Shown piece by piece: positions 38,393 to 50,909 of a stretch of 64,000 nucleotides of DNA. The position numbers were made by a program, and so were the translations under genes. Positions within the stretch are counted from its first letter, which is position 1; every line of letters begins with the position of its first letter. The notes under the pieces are model-generated. The model was not told where the DNA came from. It made no database searches and saw only the letters and a list, made by a program, of their open reading frames with translations. Location of the stretch: contig JAHYIO010000006.1 of NCBI GenBank assembly GCA_020543525.1, forward strand, positions 1,488,001 to 1,552,000. The letters run 5' to 3'. The stretch comes from Coriolopsis trogii (taxonomy: Eukaryota > Basidiomycota > Agaricomycetes > Polyporales > Polyporaceae).

Positions 38393-39766
38393 GGTGAGGT
38401 AGTGGAGAGTCGGAGGGATGCATCAATTGGTGCCCAGAGACCGCAGGTTGGGCGTGAGGGAGAAGGGGGGAGAGAGAAGGGATCCAGCGGTCCACCTGTA
38501 TGTATATATCGGTTACATGTAGTATTAACGCGCGTGCCGTTTTCCATTACATCTCTTTCTCACTGCCACTCACAATTGTGGACGTGGAGATGCCGGCTAG
38601 CGTCTTGTGCAAGATATCCGGTCCGGGGAAATCAGAGACTGCCTCTTCTTGATCTTTGAAATCGAACTCCTGGACCACCACACAGTGATGATGCGCCCAG
38701 CAGCCAAATGGTTTTTCAGTACGCCCTCGGTCTTCGTCTACCTTGAATTCCTCTCCTCTGTTTCCGTCCTCCGCGTCGAGAAGGTGTCAGTGCCCGTCTG
38801 AATGACTTGAAACTCGGAGTGGTCAGTGACATGACCACCATGCAGGCTCGGAGCCAGAAGGCACTTACCGTAAGCACAGCCTTTGATCTGAGACCGCCCA
38901 GACTGACGCTTGAGCCCGTAACGCCCTTCGCTTCCAGGTCTGTAAGACACTCGTTGCCGGCGATGCCGCCCCTGTCACTTCTGTAGGTCCACGACTTAAG
39001 TTCTCGGAAGCACTCTGGGAGAATGCCCAGCCAACGCACTTGACCTGGAGTGGAGCGCGTTGACTTTGCGCGCATACATATCGGGTTGCAGGAACTTCAG
39101 AGCAACGTTATGATATTCGACAAGGTTACTCTGCAAGGCGACATCAGTGTATGACATCAGTGTATATCAGTTTCGCAGGAATCGTATGATGGAGCACTGG
39201 CCGATAAACCACCAGAATCGAGAATTGTCCGGTGAAGCTGTTTCCTCGACGACATGAACGGGCCGCGTGCATGGTTCCATGCCCACATATCGATCTCTTA
39301 CTAATGGCAAGGCCTAGTACGGCGTCCCCGTCTGTTTTATGCACAGCCTTGCCTTCGTGGCCTGTCCAGCGTACCTGTAGCACAGTGTATGCATCAGCAG
39401 TGTTGAGACATCAGAGACGTTACCGCCATCCGGCATATATGTGGCAGCACAGTTAGTACTGAAGTCGTGGAATCTCCCATGAGATAGACGAGAGGGGTTG
39501 TAGGCATGAACGGCTTAGCGCATTACTAGTCCGCTTTAGGGGCCCACTTCTATGCAAGAGGCTTGGGTCGATGTCGAGACATGAAAGGGCAAGAGGTAGG
39601 AGGTTAAAGTTCCCTTTCCAGACATCTAAATGTACAGCAACATGTTACAGTTTTACGCCGCGTCTGGTCGGGTTTGCGCGTCAGCGTCGGCTGCGGTTCA
39701 CATCGAAATAGTCACGGCGATACTCACATTCATGACCCAAAGCCGCGCTGCAGCTCGTCAATTTCG
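38393..39766. other. Intergenic region with unassigned minus-strand open frames
   Basis: About 1.37 kb. Minus-strand frames at 38716-39075 and 39144-39383 share a QVRW-type fragment (GQVRWLGILPE and LQVRWTGHEGKAV), which could be decayed exons of a gene. I cannot join them into a model or name a family. Confidence 0.3.
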
Positions 39767-41443
39767 TCAAGTGCTCCGCAAGCTAGCAAGCGCGGGTCCT
39801 CTTCTGCGGCGGCCGAGGAACACCGAGGCCGTAACCAAGGCGGAACACATCAGTAGGCTGGCGCATGTGGACAGCACGAAGCGACGCGCAGATGAGACGC
39901 CTGTCATGAGTGACACCACCACAAACACGTTGAGCGGTACTCGGAATAGGGACGACAGCTGGAAGTGACTCGTCAGCCACATTCGCAAGCGGTTCGCTCA
40001 GGTGGAGGAGAACGCACCGTTGCTCGATGTTCGTCTTCGATGAGTCGTCCGCGTAGCATCCCTTGCACGGGATAGTATACCCCCAGGCATGCCTCGTATG
40101 TGCAAAAAGCCCAGAAGCGCGTGTGCTCGCGGGCGTATATGATGCTTAGCAGGAAGGCGCTGGCACTGGCTACGCATACGCCAATGCTGAGCTTCGCGTG
40201 CAACAGAATGGCGCGCTCATGCGTTGACGTGTCGGATGATGCTTGCCCACCGTCTGAGGATGGTGTATCGCGACTGGAAGGCGGAGCTTCCAAGCGAGAA
40301 AAGGATATGATGGACGTGTAGATGATGGACCCTACAGTCATGGAGACCATATACGCTGAGAAGATGAACCCCAAAGGAAGACTAGCATGGCCTGTTGGAG
40401 ATGCGGTTTCCTGCAAGAACGGAACCCAGATGAACACGAACAGGTACATCGATCCTTCGATGATGGCTTGTGTTAGTCCAAGGGCAAGCAGACGTTTGTC
40501 TGAGACGGCAGCGTGAGTCTTGTCATCACATCATCACACCTGATGGCCGGTAACATACGTACCTGTATAGACAATATTCCACGCTTCGGACAAACGTTTG
40601 TAGTCCAAAACTACGCTAGCCGTGGAGGGACCTGCACCGTAGTTCTCGGACCAGGTGAGGGCGATAACCACCCACCCAATCAGTAGCAGGATTCCGCTCG
40701 CGACGAACGGAGTCCCGAATGAATGTGTGCGCTCAACGAGTTTGTTGCTCGCAACGCCTGCAATCGTTGCAGAGATACTGTTCACTAGCGTCGCCCGTCC
40801 CAAAATGGTGGACAAGTCACGAGAAGTCAATGTAAGCTGATTGGCCGATGTGATCAGCCAGGACTCGAAGGATGAGAACAAAATAGCTGTAGAGAATCCT
40901 CCAAGAAACCGACCACATAAGAGGATAGGAAGAGACGGAAACTGGATGAGGATGCATGCGAGGGTGTATGCAAGGCAAAACACGAGGCACATCCGTTTCC
41001 GTCCACTGTAGCGAGGGGTCAGGCGATATCGCACGAGTAAATCAAGATACCTCTTACTATTGATCGGCCCAGACTCCCACTACTGGTGCAACGATGCCCG
41101 CAGTAAGGAATCCTAGCACGAATAGAAGGGCCACTAGGCGTTCGGAGAGGCCGTATTGCTCGCGGTAAAGTGAGTAAATATATGGTCCCTGAAGCCAGTC
41201 CGCGCCTGCGAGTCAGTTCAGTTACTGTCCTGCCCAGATGTCGTGTAATATCGTCTTACCCATGACAATAGCATAAACGCAGAGGTATTGCCTTGACAAG
41301 CGTGATACGACAGAACTGGGTGCATTGTTCTCAGATTGTTGTCCGGAGAGGGTGACAGGACGCAGCAGATATCTTTCGAAGCAAAACAAGACTAGACATA
41401 TTGCTACAAGTATAGTGAGCTGTGCCTCGTAGAATGCGGCCAT
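39767..41443 (-). CDS. MFS transporter related to MFSD5 molybdate-anion transporters
   Basis: Start at 41443: MAAFYEAQLTILVAICLVLF, CFERYLLRPVTL, LSRQYLCVYAIVMG, DWLQGPYIYSLYREQYGLSE, LLFVLGFLTAGIVAPVVGVW, RKRMCLVFCLAYTLACILIQ, LLCGRFLGGFSTAILFSSFE, SWLITSA, GRATLVNSISATIAGVASNK, DKRLLALGLTQAIIEGSMYL and FVFIWVPFLQ, YEACLGVYYPVQGMLRGR, DEHRAT, then after an intron (about 39969-40019) LSSLFRVPLNVFVVVSLMTG. The FESWL, EGSMYLFVF.W.P and VYYP.QG.LR...I.DEHRAT segments are diagnostic of the MFSD5 family, which imports molybdate in algae and animals. About 12 spans. It lies head to head with the RNA-binding gene at 41706, only about 260 bases apart, so they may share a promoter region. Intact. Confidence 0.87.
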
Positions 41444-41705
41444 GGTAAGTCAAGTTGTGGTCGTAGAATGAGACATAGGACGTCAGCGGAGTGGTGGCCA
41501 AAAACATCCTTGGAAGAGAACTTGGATGGTAGCAAGTACGTGAACGAGTATCTAAGCGAGATAACAATGGACACGTCATAATCCTGGTTTGACCATCTAT
41601 AGGCAATTTGAAAGTCCGCCAGAAGTCAAGCGCGCTATCAATTTGGTCTACGTCTTGACTCTCACCCTCACTCCCCTCTGCCATATTCGCGTCGAATATC
41701 TCGCC

Positions 41706-44251
41706 ATGGACGTTGACATGAAGCCGAAGGACGAGGTAGAAGAGAGAAAGGATCGCGAGAGAGACCGCGAGCGGGAACGTGACGCAGACCGCGATAGGGA
41801 CCGCGAGCGCGACAGGGAGAGGCGGGACCGCGACAAGGACAGGGACCGTGAGCGGGATAGAGACCGTGAGCGACGCGACTCAGGTGTGTTTCCTGCTCAT
41901 TTTTGGACAATCCAACAGCTGAACGTCTCTTCAGCAGGACGCAGTCGGAGGAGTGACCACTGGGAACCTGATGACAGACGCAATGGCGAAGTGAGTACCC
42001 CCGTCATTATCTCAGTATCCAAATCTCCCTCTAGAGTACCAAGCCAGTCGCTGACGGAATGCCATACATAGCGTCGTACATCCCGCCGTTCACGCAGTCG
42101 GACCCCCTCTCGCACCAGGAGACGCTCCGGATCACCACGCAGACGTTCTCGTCGTTCGCACTCACGTTCCATGTCTCCGCGTAGCCGTAGCCGTTCTCAT
42201 GGCTCGAGAAGCCGTGGCCGTGCGTCAGAGCCGTTTTCGCGCTCACTCGGGGGCCCGATGAATGCGCCGCACGAGGAAGCAGCGGAATTTGCAAAGCAAA
42301 GCAAGAGGGAAAACCGCGTCTACGTTGGCAACCTCAGCTACGACGTCAAGTATCGGGACCTGATGGAATTTATGCGGGGAGGTGGGTTGGGGACTCCTAG
42401 ATCAGTTTTTCGCCTTCTTCACGGACACTTGGATTGGGGCGTTCTGGGGGGAGACGTAGCAGCGGACAGGGGTAAGGATGAGGACGGAGCTGAGGCTGTC
42501 GGATCCGGGCGATCTGGATACTCTGGAGGTGGAGGCCATGCTGCGAGAAGTGCGCTTGAGGCGAGTTGTTGTGGTTCACGGCCATGGTTCGAGGTTTTGG
42601 GACCGAGTGGAGGCCGTGCAGGTTCATGGAGTGAGGCCTCTCAAGGCAACAGCTCAGTCGACGACGTCTTCCGCGGGCTTTATTGGTTCATTGATGGGAT
42701 GAGGTCAAGGATGGTTATTGATGGGAGATTTCTTTTTGGGTTTGGTTAGCTGGTGAGGTGCTGTTCGCCGAAGTCCTCGTAACTCCTACCGGAGTCTCCA
42801 AGGGTTGTGGGTGAGTGACGGTCACTATATGCGCCTGGATTCGCTCACCTCAACCATCTATAGTATTGTCGAATTCGCTAACCAAGAAGACGCACAACGT
42901 GCGATACGTGAGCTGTCAGAACAGCTCCTGCTCGGTCGTCCCGTGTTTATTCGCGAGGTGGGTAACACGCATTCAACTGAAGCTTGCTGCTAATTCGTAA
43001 TTTCAGGATCGCGAGCATGAGTCGCGCTTCGGTGCGACGCCGGTTCCAGGCAAAATTGGAATGGCTATGGCAGGACAGGGTTTGCATGCCGCCCCTCCTC
43101 CTCGCCCGCCATCCCACAATTACTTCAACTCGTCAAACCCGGGTAACCAGCTGTATGTTGGGAACGTAAGTAACGCATTCCTACATTAGGAGCGTTTTAG
43201 GACATTTCTCTGATAATTGGTCATAGTTGCCATACCAAGCAGGCTGGCAGGATTTGAAGGACCTGTTCCGCTCAGCGGGCAACATCATCCGTGCGGACAT
43301 CAACATTGGTGCGGACGGTCGTCCCAAGGGTTCCGGTACGGTCATCTTCGAGACCGCTAAAGACGCCGCACAAGCCATCAGTAGGCCCATTGTCCTCTGC
43401 CGTCCTTCAAACTCGATGCTGACTCTTCACAGGCATGTACAACGGTTTCGATTGGTACGGCCGCACGCTCGAAGTGCGCGAAGACCGCTACGCTGGGCTT
43501 ACAGGCCCAGGTTCCTACCGCGGCGGTCTGCGCGGTGGCCTGCGTGGCGGGCTGCGTGGGCTCGGTCGGGGCGGCGGGGGCTTCCGCGGAGGCTTCCGAG
43601 GAGGCTTTGCTGGTGGTGGAGGCGGAGGAGGTGCTGCCCCTGGGCGCGACTTCTCGAGCCAGGATCTGTACGCGGACTACTCTGGTCCTGATCAGCAGGG
43701 CAATATTCGCATGGGAGGTTATGCAGATGGCGCGTACGGGGGCGCCGCTGGCTACGGCGGATTCGAACCCGAGCCGTCTCAGCAGATCATGGTTCGCAAC
43801 GTGAGTGCTCAGTAATTGGTGCAAGAGGGAGGTCGGGCGCTGACTACGTGTTTGTTGAGGACAGTTACCGTGGTCAACGGCAAACGAGGACCTTGTTGAG
43901 CTGTTCGAGACGACGGGCCAGGTCGAGCTCGCCGAGATCCTGTACGAGGGCACGCGATCCAAAGGCTGCGGTGTCGTGCAGTTTGCCCAAGTTGCAGAGG
44001 CTGAGACTGCGATCGGTATGCTCCATGTCGTCGTCCGCCAATCGCTCGTCTGACTCGGTTTCCTCTAGCAAAATTCCAGCAGTACATGTACGGCGGCCGG
44101 CCGCTCGGTGAGTCTCCTTCACACCGCGTCATCAACGAGTGACTGATGTTGTTGCGTCGCAGACGTCCGCTTCAACGACCGGTGGCATACCTTCTCTCCG
44201 GGCGCTGCGAAAGGCGGCCAAACGATGCCCCTGCAGGACGCTGCTATGTGA
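41706..44251 (+). CDS. Three-RRM RNA-binding protein, Gbp2/hnRNP-M-like
   Basis: The start at 41706 (MDVDMKPKDEVEERKD) opens a run of RD/RE dipeptides (41740-41880), followed by an Arg/Ser-rich segment (SRRSRSRTPSRTRRRS). RRM1: NRVYVGNLSYDVKYRDLMEF, then after a 368-nt intron (42382-42749) GEVLFAEVLVTPTGVSKGCG and FANQEDAQRAI. RRM2: NQLYVGNLPYQAGWQDLKDL and GADGRPKGSGTVIFETAKDA. A glycine/arginine-rich linker (43520-43640) leads to RRM3: QIMVRNLPWSTANEDLVELF and SKGCGVVQFAQ, ending MPLQDAAM. This order (RS/RD-rich N-terminus, three RRMs, RGG linker) fits Gbp2/Hrb1 shuttling mRNA-export factors and their basidiomycete homologues. Nuclear. Apparently intact, and the long intron inside RRM1 might be regulatory. 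Confidence 0.88.
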
Positions 44252-44489
44252 ACACGCTCATTTTTCTAGTTTTCCCTCGCGATATCGTCCCGATTCCGTA
44301 CATGTGCATTGTGCCCTCTGTCACTTATGTATCTCTATCTTGTGCTTGGCCGGCTTCGCCTCCACTCAAAAACATACTGTGCTCCTTGCCTTGCTGTTGG
44401 CCTCGTAGTAACCCGTATTTTTGCGTATAGTATATACATATGCTTATTTCGCCAAACATGTGAACGAACGAAATGGATAGGCTAAGGCT

Positions 44490-44665
44490 TGCTTGCCGTG
44501 ACCTTCGTTTCTCCAAGTTCGTGTCATACTCACCTTCTCCGCACACCTCCATCGTGTCATCTTTCCTTACCTCCTCGCGTTCGCTTGTTAGGCGTGCCGC
44601 GCCTCGGTCGGCTCCGCGCGGTGTTGTGGCTGCTCGTGTTGCGCATTCGTTTGCATGTTGCGTCG
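44490..44665 (+). pseudogene. Truncated relic of the MAM33 5' end
   Basis: This stretch aligns with the MAM33 leader and presequence region at 52360-52540. Both share CTCACCTTCTC, ACCTCCATC, CTCGCGTTCGCTTG, CGGTCGGCT, GCGCG and TGGCTGCTCGTGTTGCGC in the same order. The relic lacks the ATG context (CATCGTGTC against CATCATGTC) and has lost about 20 bases of the presequence. No further MAM33 exons follow it. It marks the edge of a local duplication. Confidence 0.75.
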
Positions 44666-44945
44666 AGGATGGGCACGCTATATTACGTGCAGACGCGCAT
44701 TATATTGAGCCCTAGAACGCAGTCACGTCGGCTTGCCTTTTGCATTCAAGCCTCGAGAGGCTCAGTAGCTTCAGTAACTGATAATTTATCTTGAGCGTGG
44801 AAGGTAAAGTGTACCAACGTTCTCCCAATACAACATTCGCGAGAGGAGGTGTGCCCCACATACTTGCGAGCGCACACGAGCAGCAAGGGTTCCTGAGACT
44901 CGGAGTCCGAAGTGGACGAGAACCCAGAGTCAAGACTTGGACCAT

Positions 44946-47081
44946 TCAAAGGCTATCCACGAACGTCAGCACGTCCTCCCTGGACTTGCCGCCCTCGTCC
45001 CACTCCTTCGTCACTTTCGCTCGGACAGTCTCCAGCCTCGCTCGCTTCTCTGCTCCATCCTCCCCGAACGCCTTCGTGAGGACGTCGCGCGCCTCCGCCT
45101 TGACCGCCTCGATCGTGCCCTTCGGAGTGTATCCCGTGCGGTAGATGGGCTTGAGGCCCTTCCCGCTCCGAACCTCGAGCAGCTCGTAGCCGATCCTGAG
45201 CTGGTCCGCGATGTGCACTGCGTTGAGCGGTTGGTCTCCGCCGAATGGCCAGAGGATCCTGCGATAGGCTCCTGTGAGGGATCCGACGATGCAGAGGAGG
45301 GTGAGGGGACTTACTGAGGGACTCCGGCGGAGATGGCCTCTGTGACACCGTTGTGGCCGCCGTGTGCCACGAACCAGCCCGTCGCCTGGAGAAGTAATGC
45401 ACAAAGGTCAGAGACACGTGGGGTGGGTACTTGAGATGGATAGGGGGCAACGTACGGGGTGCTCCAAAATGAGTTGTTGGGGCGTCCATGGTGACAGGAT
45501 ACCCTTTCTATACGCTTTGACCTTCTCCTTGACTTCATTTGGGATCATTGCGAACGGTGACGCGTGACTTAGAATCTACTGAGCGCCTTCAGCTCAATGC
45601 GACCAAGTGTATCGGGAATTGAATACGACTGACGAATGGGATATTCATTTCCATGATCACGTCCAAGAACGCCCACAGCTTCTCAGGGGTCTTCTGCGGC
45701 CAGAACATTGAACCAAAAGAGATCTGGAGCCGATAACGAGATTAGATGAGACATATCGGGGGCCAGACAGTGACTATGTGGGAGGCCGGACAATACGTAC
45801 ATACACAAGCGACTTCTCTCCCGCAATCTTCAACGTCTCATCGAGGAACGCCTGGATTTGTGCGGATTCACTGGAGAGCTTCTTCTCGTTCGCATTCGCG
45901 GTCGCCTTTGACGCAGAAGGGAGCAGAGGACCAACGACATATGCCGGCCTGCCCTTCTCGGCGAACCAGCCCCTGACGGCTTTGGTCGCTTCCGGCTCAT
46001 TCCATCGACAGATTCCAATGTCCTGAGTATAGGGTGAGAGCAGAAGACAGCAGCAGACGTACGACCAGCCTTACTCGAAGACCCGGGGGAACAATGTGAC
46101 GGCGACCTTATCGTGCATTGGGAACTGCGAGTATTCAATTCGAAAAATCTATATAACATGCTTGTGAAGTGACTGACTTCTTGGGGGTGGTGTTCCCAGT
46201 CGTACATAGGCAGCATGCCGGGGATGCGAACGATATTTCCGGTGGGCTCAAGGAGCTGCCAAAATACCGAAGAAGGTTAGAGCTAAGCATTGACAACCAT
46301 AGATGGAGTGGGACATACTTGGATCAACGTCTCGTTGAACGTCTTCTCAGTTTGCTGTGCATCCGCCTCGGCTTTGAGGCGTAGGTTACCCTTCCCACCC
46401 AGGCTCTCTGGACCAAAGAGTTGGACGAGCGCATAGATCAGGCCCGCGTACCACGCAAAGACCTTCACCGTGTCTCCGCTGATCGCTTTCACACGTCTGA
46501 ACGGTTCAGTTGCGAAGCACTGGAATACTCGACTGTTAGTTCATCACGGGTATCCGGACAGGAATGTCTTGTTACGCACATCCAAGATGAGAGCTTGAGG
46601 CTTCGCAAGGGCAGGGAGCCGAATGCCGCTGCTAGCACAGGCTAGCTCATGCTGCTCAACAATGGCCGCCCAGGCCGCCTCAAATCTGATGTCGAAGTCC
46701 TCCGAGTCGAGGTTTGTGATGTTAGGCCCTGGCCCTACTGATGCGATCCTGCCAAAAAGCACCATTGACTGTTAGCTGCTGTGAATTCCTTGGAGATATG
46801 TACGAGTAAAAGATTACCTGATGCGACTCGCTGCTTCTTCATCACCCTCATCGAAGCTGCGCGATAGCTCTGTCTTCACACGTTGGTAGCAAGTATCCGT
46901 CGTCAAAAAGGTGATGGTGACCGACGGGCGCATTTTCACAATACGCGCGGATAAGTTGACCAGGGGACGAGCGTGTCCTGCGAAGAGAAAGAATGTCAAC
47001 GATAACACTGAAGAGAGGGATGGAATTACCCCAGGCTTCAACCGTGAAGGCGACGATGTGCTTCTGCGCGGGGGTGGACAT
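44946..47081 (-). pseudogene. UDP-glycosyltransferase (GT1), copy 2, with 25-bp deletion
   Basis: Start at 47081: MSTPAQKHIVAFTVEAWG, HARPLVNLSARIVKMRPSVT, TELSRSFDEGDEEAASRIR, SVGPGPNITNLDSEDFDIRF, AISGDTVKVFAWYAGLIYAL, IPGMLPMYDWEHHPQE, PAYVVGPLLPSASKATA, ISFGSMFWPQKTPEKLWAFL, GILSPWTPQQLILEHP and the HGGHNGVTEAISAGVPQ block, ending FVDSL. All match copies 1 and 3. In the exon after LESVDG, 25 bases present in copies 1 and 3 (encoding ILLFTPESY there) are absent between about 45998 and 45999, so the frame is lost before the second domain. It is probably a pseudogene although its other exons, splice sites and TATA element are preserved, which suggests the lesion is young. Confidence 0.82.
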
Positions 47082-47130
47082 GTCGGAGGTGAACTGGGAA
47101 GTTGCACATAACCCGGTCTAGACAGAGCCT

Positions 47131-47141
47131 CCTCTTATACC
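47131..47141 (-). promoter_or_regulatory. TATA-like element of glycosyltransferase copy 2
   Basis: On the minus strand GGTATAAGAGG lies about 55 bases before the start at 47081, matching the TATAAGAGG of copy 1. Confidence 0.55.
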
Positions 47142-48600
47142 TTCCACGCCCATTGCATCTTGTAGACCACCTCCGAATGTCTCCGAGCGCGACGGCAGCG
47201 CCATATGCGTGGGTTAGCGGCTGGGATAAAATGTTCCGGGCCAGCAGTATCGTTGCCATCGAATCGCTTCAATGCGGGCTTTGACTGATCCGTGATGCCG
47301 ACATGCTTCGTAACCTGTTATGTAAGTAGGTGAGCAAGGTGTGTGCGCGCATGTCATGAAAAGTGCACATAGACTAGTGCCAGTGCGTGAAGTGTGGTAC
47401 ATAGACCTGTTCTCCGAGCCTTGGCACAGTGGACATTGCATGGTTTTGGTGTGCTATCCGGGCAAGGAGAGTCCTCCCTCCGGTCGTCCATGACCGAGAC
47501 TTTGTTTGCAACATAGGAAGTAGCCAGAGGGAAGAGCTGGACTGTCCGGAGATCCATATCATTCACCGTGTTCGTTGAATGAATTCGTCAAAGGTGTTGA
47601 GTCCAGCCTGGCAGAGCCTGGCGATCAAGTCGGTCGCTCGGGTTTATCCGAAACAGGCGCTCCATATAAAGCTCCCACTTCAATGACCGAGCTTGAAGTC
47701 TTTGCCAACGCACATATGCCTGGAGATACGTGGTAAGCCTTCGACTTACGCGTCTTCTTCTCGTGCCGGGCATTCTCGCCGGATGTTAGTACGCACTGGC
47801 AGTAACTGTTGGCGCTGCCATGCGGATTGAAGATTCATTAGTACCACGGTACCACCCCTACTGCTTACCATTCAGTTGTCGCTTATTGCAGTCTACTTTC
47901 GAATTCAGTTTTCTATGGTCTGTTCTGATAGTGCATGTAAAGCGCATATGAATACATCCACAGTTGTGGCTCGAAGAGGCTGAGATGCGGAAATACCCTT
48001 ATCATCGACTCGGACTCGTGTCCACTGCCAGTGTTCTTCAATACATCATCCCAGTTTGACCATTACGGCGGGCGATGCCCCGATGAGACCCAGCATGCAG
48101 CCAGAGTACTATCGATGTGCAAGACAGCTTCCGTGGGCGATCATTCCCTGGCAACTCACCGAAAGTATCGGAGGTGTATCCACAGAGGTCCGAGGATACT
48201 AGGAGACATCGTGCTGCGTTGTATGATTCCATGGGTCCCTTGGTCTGTTATTACGGTCCACAGTGCCGTAAAGACTGAGTCAAAGCGTACCAAGATGTGA
48301 AAGATTCCGTGACCCCGCGATAAGAGTGTTTCTACCGAGGACACCGCATGACTGAACCCATTATACAGAGGCTATGAGGTGGTGAATCACGAAGCATCTC
48401 GCACCACAGCGGGCTCGAGGGTCTGCCAGTAAGTCTCACGATAGAGAGGAATGCCAACTGAAGTACAAGGTGATGTTAGCGGTCTCAGTGACTGCAGTCA
48501 CTCGTATTCAATCATCAATATAGAAGCCACCGGTTGACAACATCTGCCTGACGCAGCAGTCGCAGCGGGAGTGCCAGTGTCTACGCGTACAAATCAGAGT
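47142..48600. repeat. Upstream block of copy 2, duplicated at 50909-52090
   Basis: Diverged but collinear with the sequence upstream of copy 3. Shared blocks include GACGGCAGC, CCGTGATGCC, CTTCGTAAC, TATCCGGGCAAG, GTAGCCAGAGGG, GTCCGAAAC-type and GAGGTGTATCCACA-type words, in the same order. No gene is seen inside either copy. Confidence 0.65.
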
Positions 48601-48686
48601 ATCCACATTTCCTGCTAACGCTCACGAGCATCAGAGGTTCTTCAAGTCCGAATAGAACGAGAACCGGAAGTCAAACCTTGATCGAT

Positions 48687-50847
48687 TCAAAGGCTATCCA
48701 CAAACGTCAGCACGTCCTCCCTGGACTTGCCGCCCTCGTCCCACTCCTTCGTCACTTTCGCTCGGACAGCCTCCAGCCTCGCTCGCTTCTCCGCCCCGTC
48801 CTCCCCGAACGCCTTCGTGAGGACGTCGCGCGCCTCCGCCTTGACCGCCTCGATCGTGCCCTTCGGAGTGTATCCCGTGCGGTAGATGGGCTTGAGGCCC
48901 TTCCCGCTCCGGACCTCGAGCAGCTCGTAGCCGATCTTGAGCTGGTCTGCGATGTGCACTGCGTTGAGCGGTTGGTCTCCGGCAAATGGCCAGAGGATCC
49001 TAGGGAGAGTGTCAGGAGGAATGTGCCGATGCAAGAGAGGGTGAGGGGACTTACTGAGGGACTCCGGCGGAGATGGCCTCTGTGATACCATTGTGGCCGC
49101 CGTGTGCCACGAACCAGCCCGTCGCCTGAAGGGACCATGCATAACGGTCACATGAGGTAATTCTATACTGAACCCTAGCTGGGGCAAACATACCGGGTGC
49201 TCCAAGATGAGCTGTTGCGGCGTCCAAGGCGACAGGATACCCTTCCCGTACGCTTTTACCTTCTCCTGGACTTCACCTGGGACCACTGCGAACGGAGATG
49301 CGTGGCTCAGAATCTACCAGGCACCTTCAGCTCGATGCGAGAAATGGAATATAGGATAGGTGCAACTCAACGAATGGAATATTCATCTTCATGATCACGT
49401 CTAAGAACGCCCACACCTTCTCAGGGGTCTCCTGCGGCCAAAACATCGAACCAAAGGAAATCTGGAGCGGACAACGAGGTAAGTTGCGACGGCTCGGAGG
49501 CCGGTCTACGTGGGACAAAGTACGTACATACACGAGGGACGCCTCGCCCGAAGTGTTCAGTGTCTCATCGAGGAACGCCTGGATCTGCGTCGATTCACTA
49601 GAGAGCTTCTTCTCATTCACAGTCGCAGTCGCCTTTGACGCAGAAGGGAGCAGAGGACCAACAACATATGCCGGCCTGCCCTTCTCGGCGAACCAGCCCC
49701 TAGCGGCTTTGGTGGCTTCCGGCTCGTATGACTCGGGCGTGAACAGCAGGATTCCATCAACGGACTCAAGGGTTCTGAGCACAAAGTGAAGTTGTGAGTA
49801 CAGTAGCAGACATGCGACAGGTCTTACTCGAAAATTCGGGGGAACACGATGACGGCGACCTGGTCGTGCATTGGGAACTGCAGGTATTCGACTCAATACA
49901 CCCCACATATAACGTGTTGGTGCGTGTCGAGTGACTCACTTCTTGAGGACTGTACTCCCAGTCATACATAGGTAGCATGCTGGGGATACGAACAACCTTT
50001 CCGGATGGTTCAAGGAGCTGGACAACACCGAGAGAATCAGGGGCAAGGATTGGGAATCATAAATGAGCTCAGACGACATACTTGGAGCAACGCCTCATTG
50101 AAGGTCTTACCCATCCGTTGCGCTTCTGCCTCGGCCTTCAAGCGAAGGTTACCCTTCCCGCCCAGGCTTTCTGGACCATAGAGGTGGAAGAGCGCATAGA
50201 CCAGGCCCGCGTACCATGCAAATATCTTTACCGTGTCTCCGCTGATCGCTTTCGCGCGTCTGAATGGTTCAGTTGCAAAGCACTGGAATGCTCCATGATC
50301 AGCACATCACGCGTATCCGGACATAACCACTGTGTTACGCACGTCTAAGATGAGAGCTTGAGGCTTTGCCAGAGCAGGAAAGGGAGTGCCACAGCCGGCG
50401 CAGACTAGCTCACGCCCCTCAGTAAGGGTCGCCCAGGCAGTCGCGAATCTGTCATCGAACTCCTCCGAGGCAAGGTTCTTCATGTTGGGCCCTTCCCCTA
50501 TGGATAGGACCCTATCATGACCAACGAAGTTGTTTGTTAGCAACTATGCGTTACTGTGGACCAAGAAAAAGGGTACCTAACGCGACTCGCTGCTTCTTCG
50601 TCTCCCTCGTCGAAGCTGCGCGATAGCTCTGTCTTAGCACGCTGGTAGAGTCCATCTGTCGTCAGAAAGGTAAATGTGACCGCCGGGCGCATCTTGACAA
50701 TGCGTGCGGACAAGTTGACCAGAGGACGAGCGTGACCTGCAGAGGGCAAGGATATCAACTATCGAAGCTACACTTACAAGAGGGATTGCACTCACCCCAG
50801 GCTTCAATGGTGAAGGCTGCAATGTGTTTCTGCGCAGTGGTGGACAT
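48687..50847 (-). CDS. UDP-glycosyltransferase (GT1), copy 3, apparently intact
   Basis: Start at 50847: MSTTAQKHIAAFTIEAWG, HARPLVNLSARIVKMRPAVT, TELSRSFDEGDEEAASRVR, LSIGEGPNMKNLASEEFDDR, AISGDTVKIFAWYAGLVYAL, YGPESLGGKGNLRLKAEAEA, MYDWEYSPQE, TLESVDGILLFTPESYEPEA, PAYVVGPLLPSASKATA, ISFGSMFWPQETPEKVWAFL, SHASPFAVVPGEVQEKVKAY, GILSPWTPQQLILEHP, ATGWFVAHGGHNGITEAISA and ILWPFAGDQPLNAVHIADQ, ending FVDSL. This is a complete GT1 enzyme of about 510 residues with the expected acceptor-binding N-terminal and UDP-sugar-binding C-terminal domains. The HGGHN and DQ residues of the nucleotide-sugar motif are present. Around ten short introns keep the same positions as in copies 1 and 2. The acceptor is unknown. 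No signal peptide or C-terminal membrane anchor is visible. Confidence 0.88.
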
Positions 50848-50898
50848 TCTGGGAGCGTACAAGTCTAATGTTGTAGTACCATATTAGTCTGAGACAGG

Positions 50899-50909
50899 GC
50901 CTTTTATAC
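50899..50909 (-). promoter_or_regulatory. TATA box of glycosyltransferase copy 3
   Basis: On the minus strand AGTATAAAAGGC lies about 55-60 bases before the start at 50847. Confidence 0.6.
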
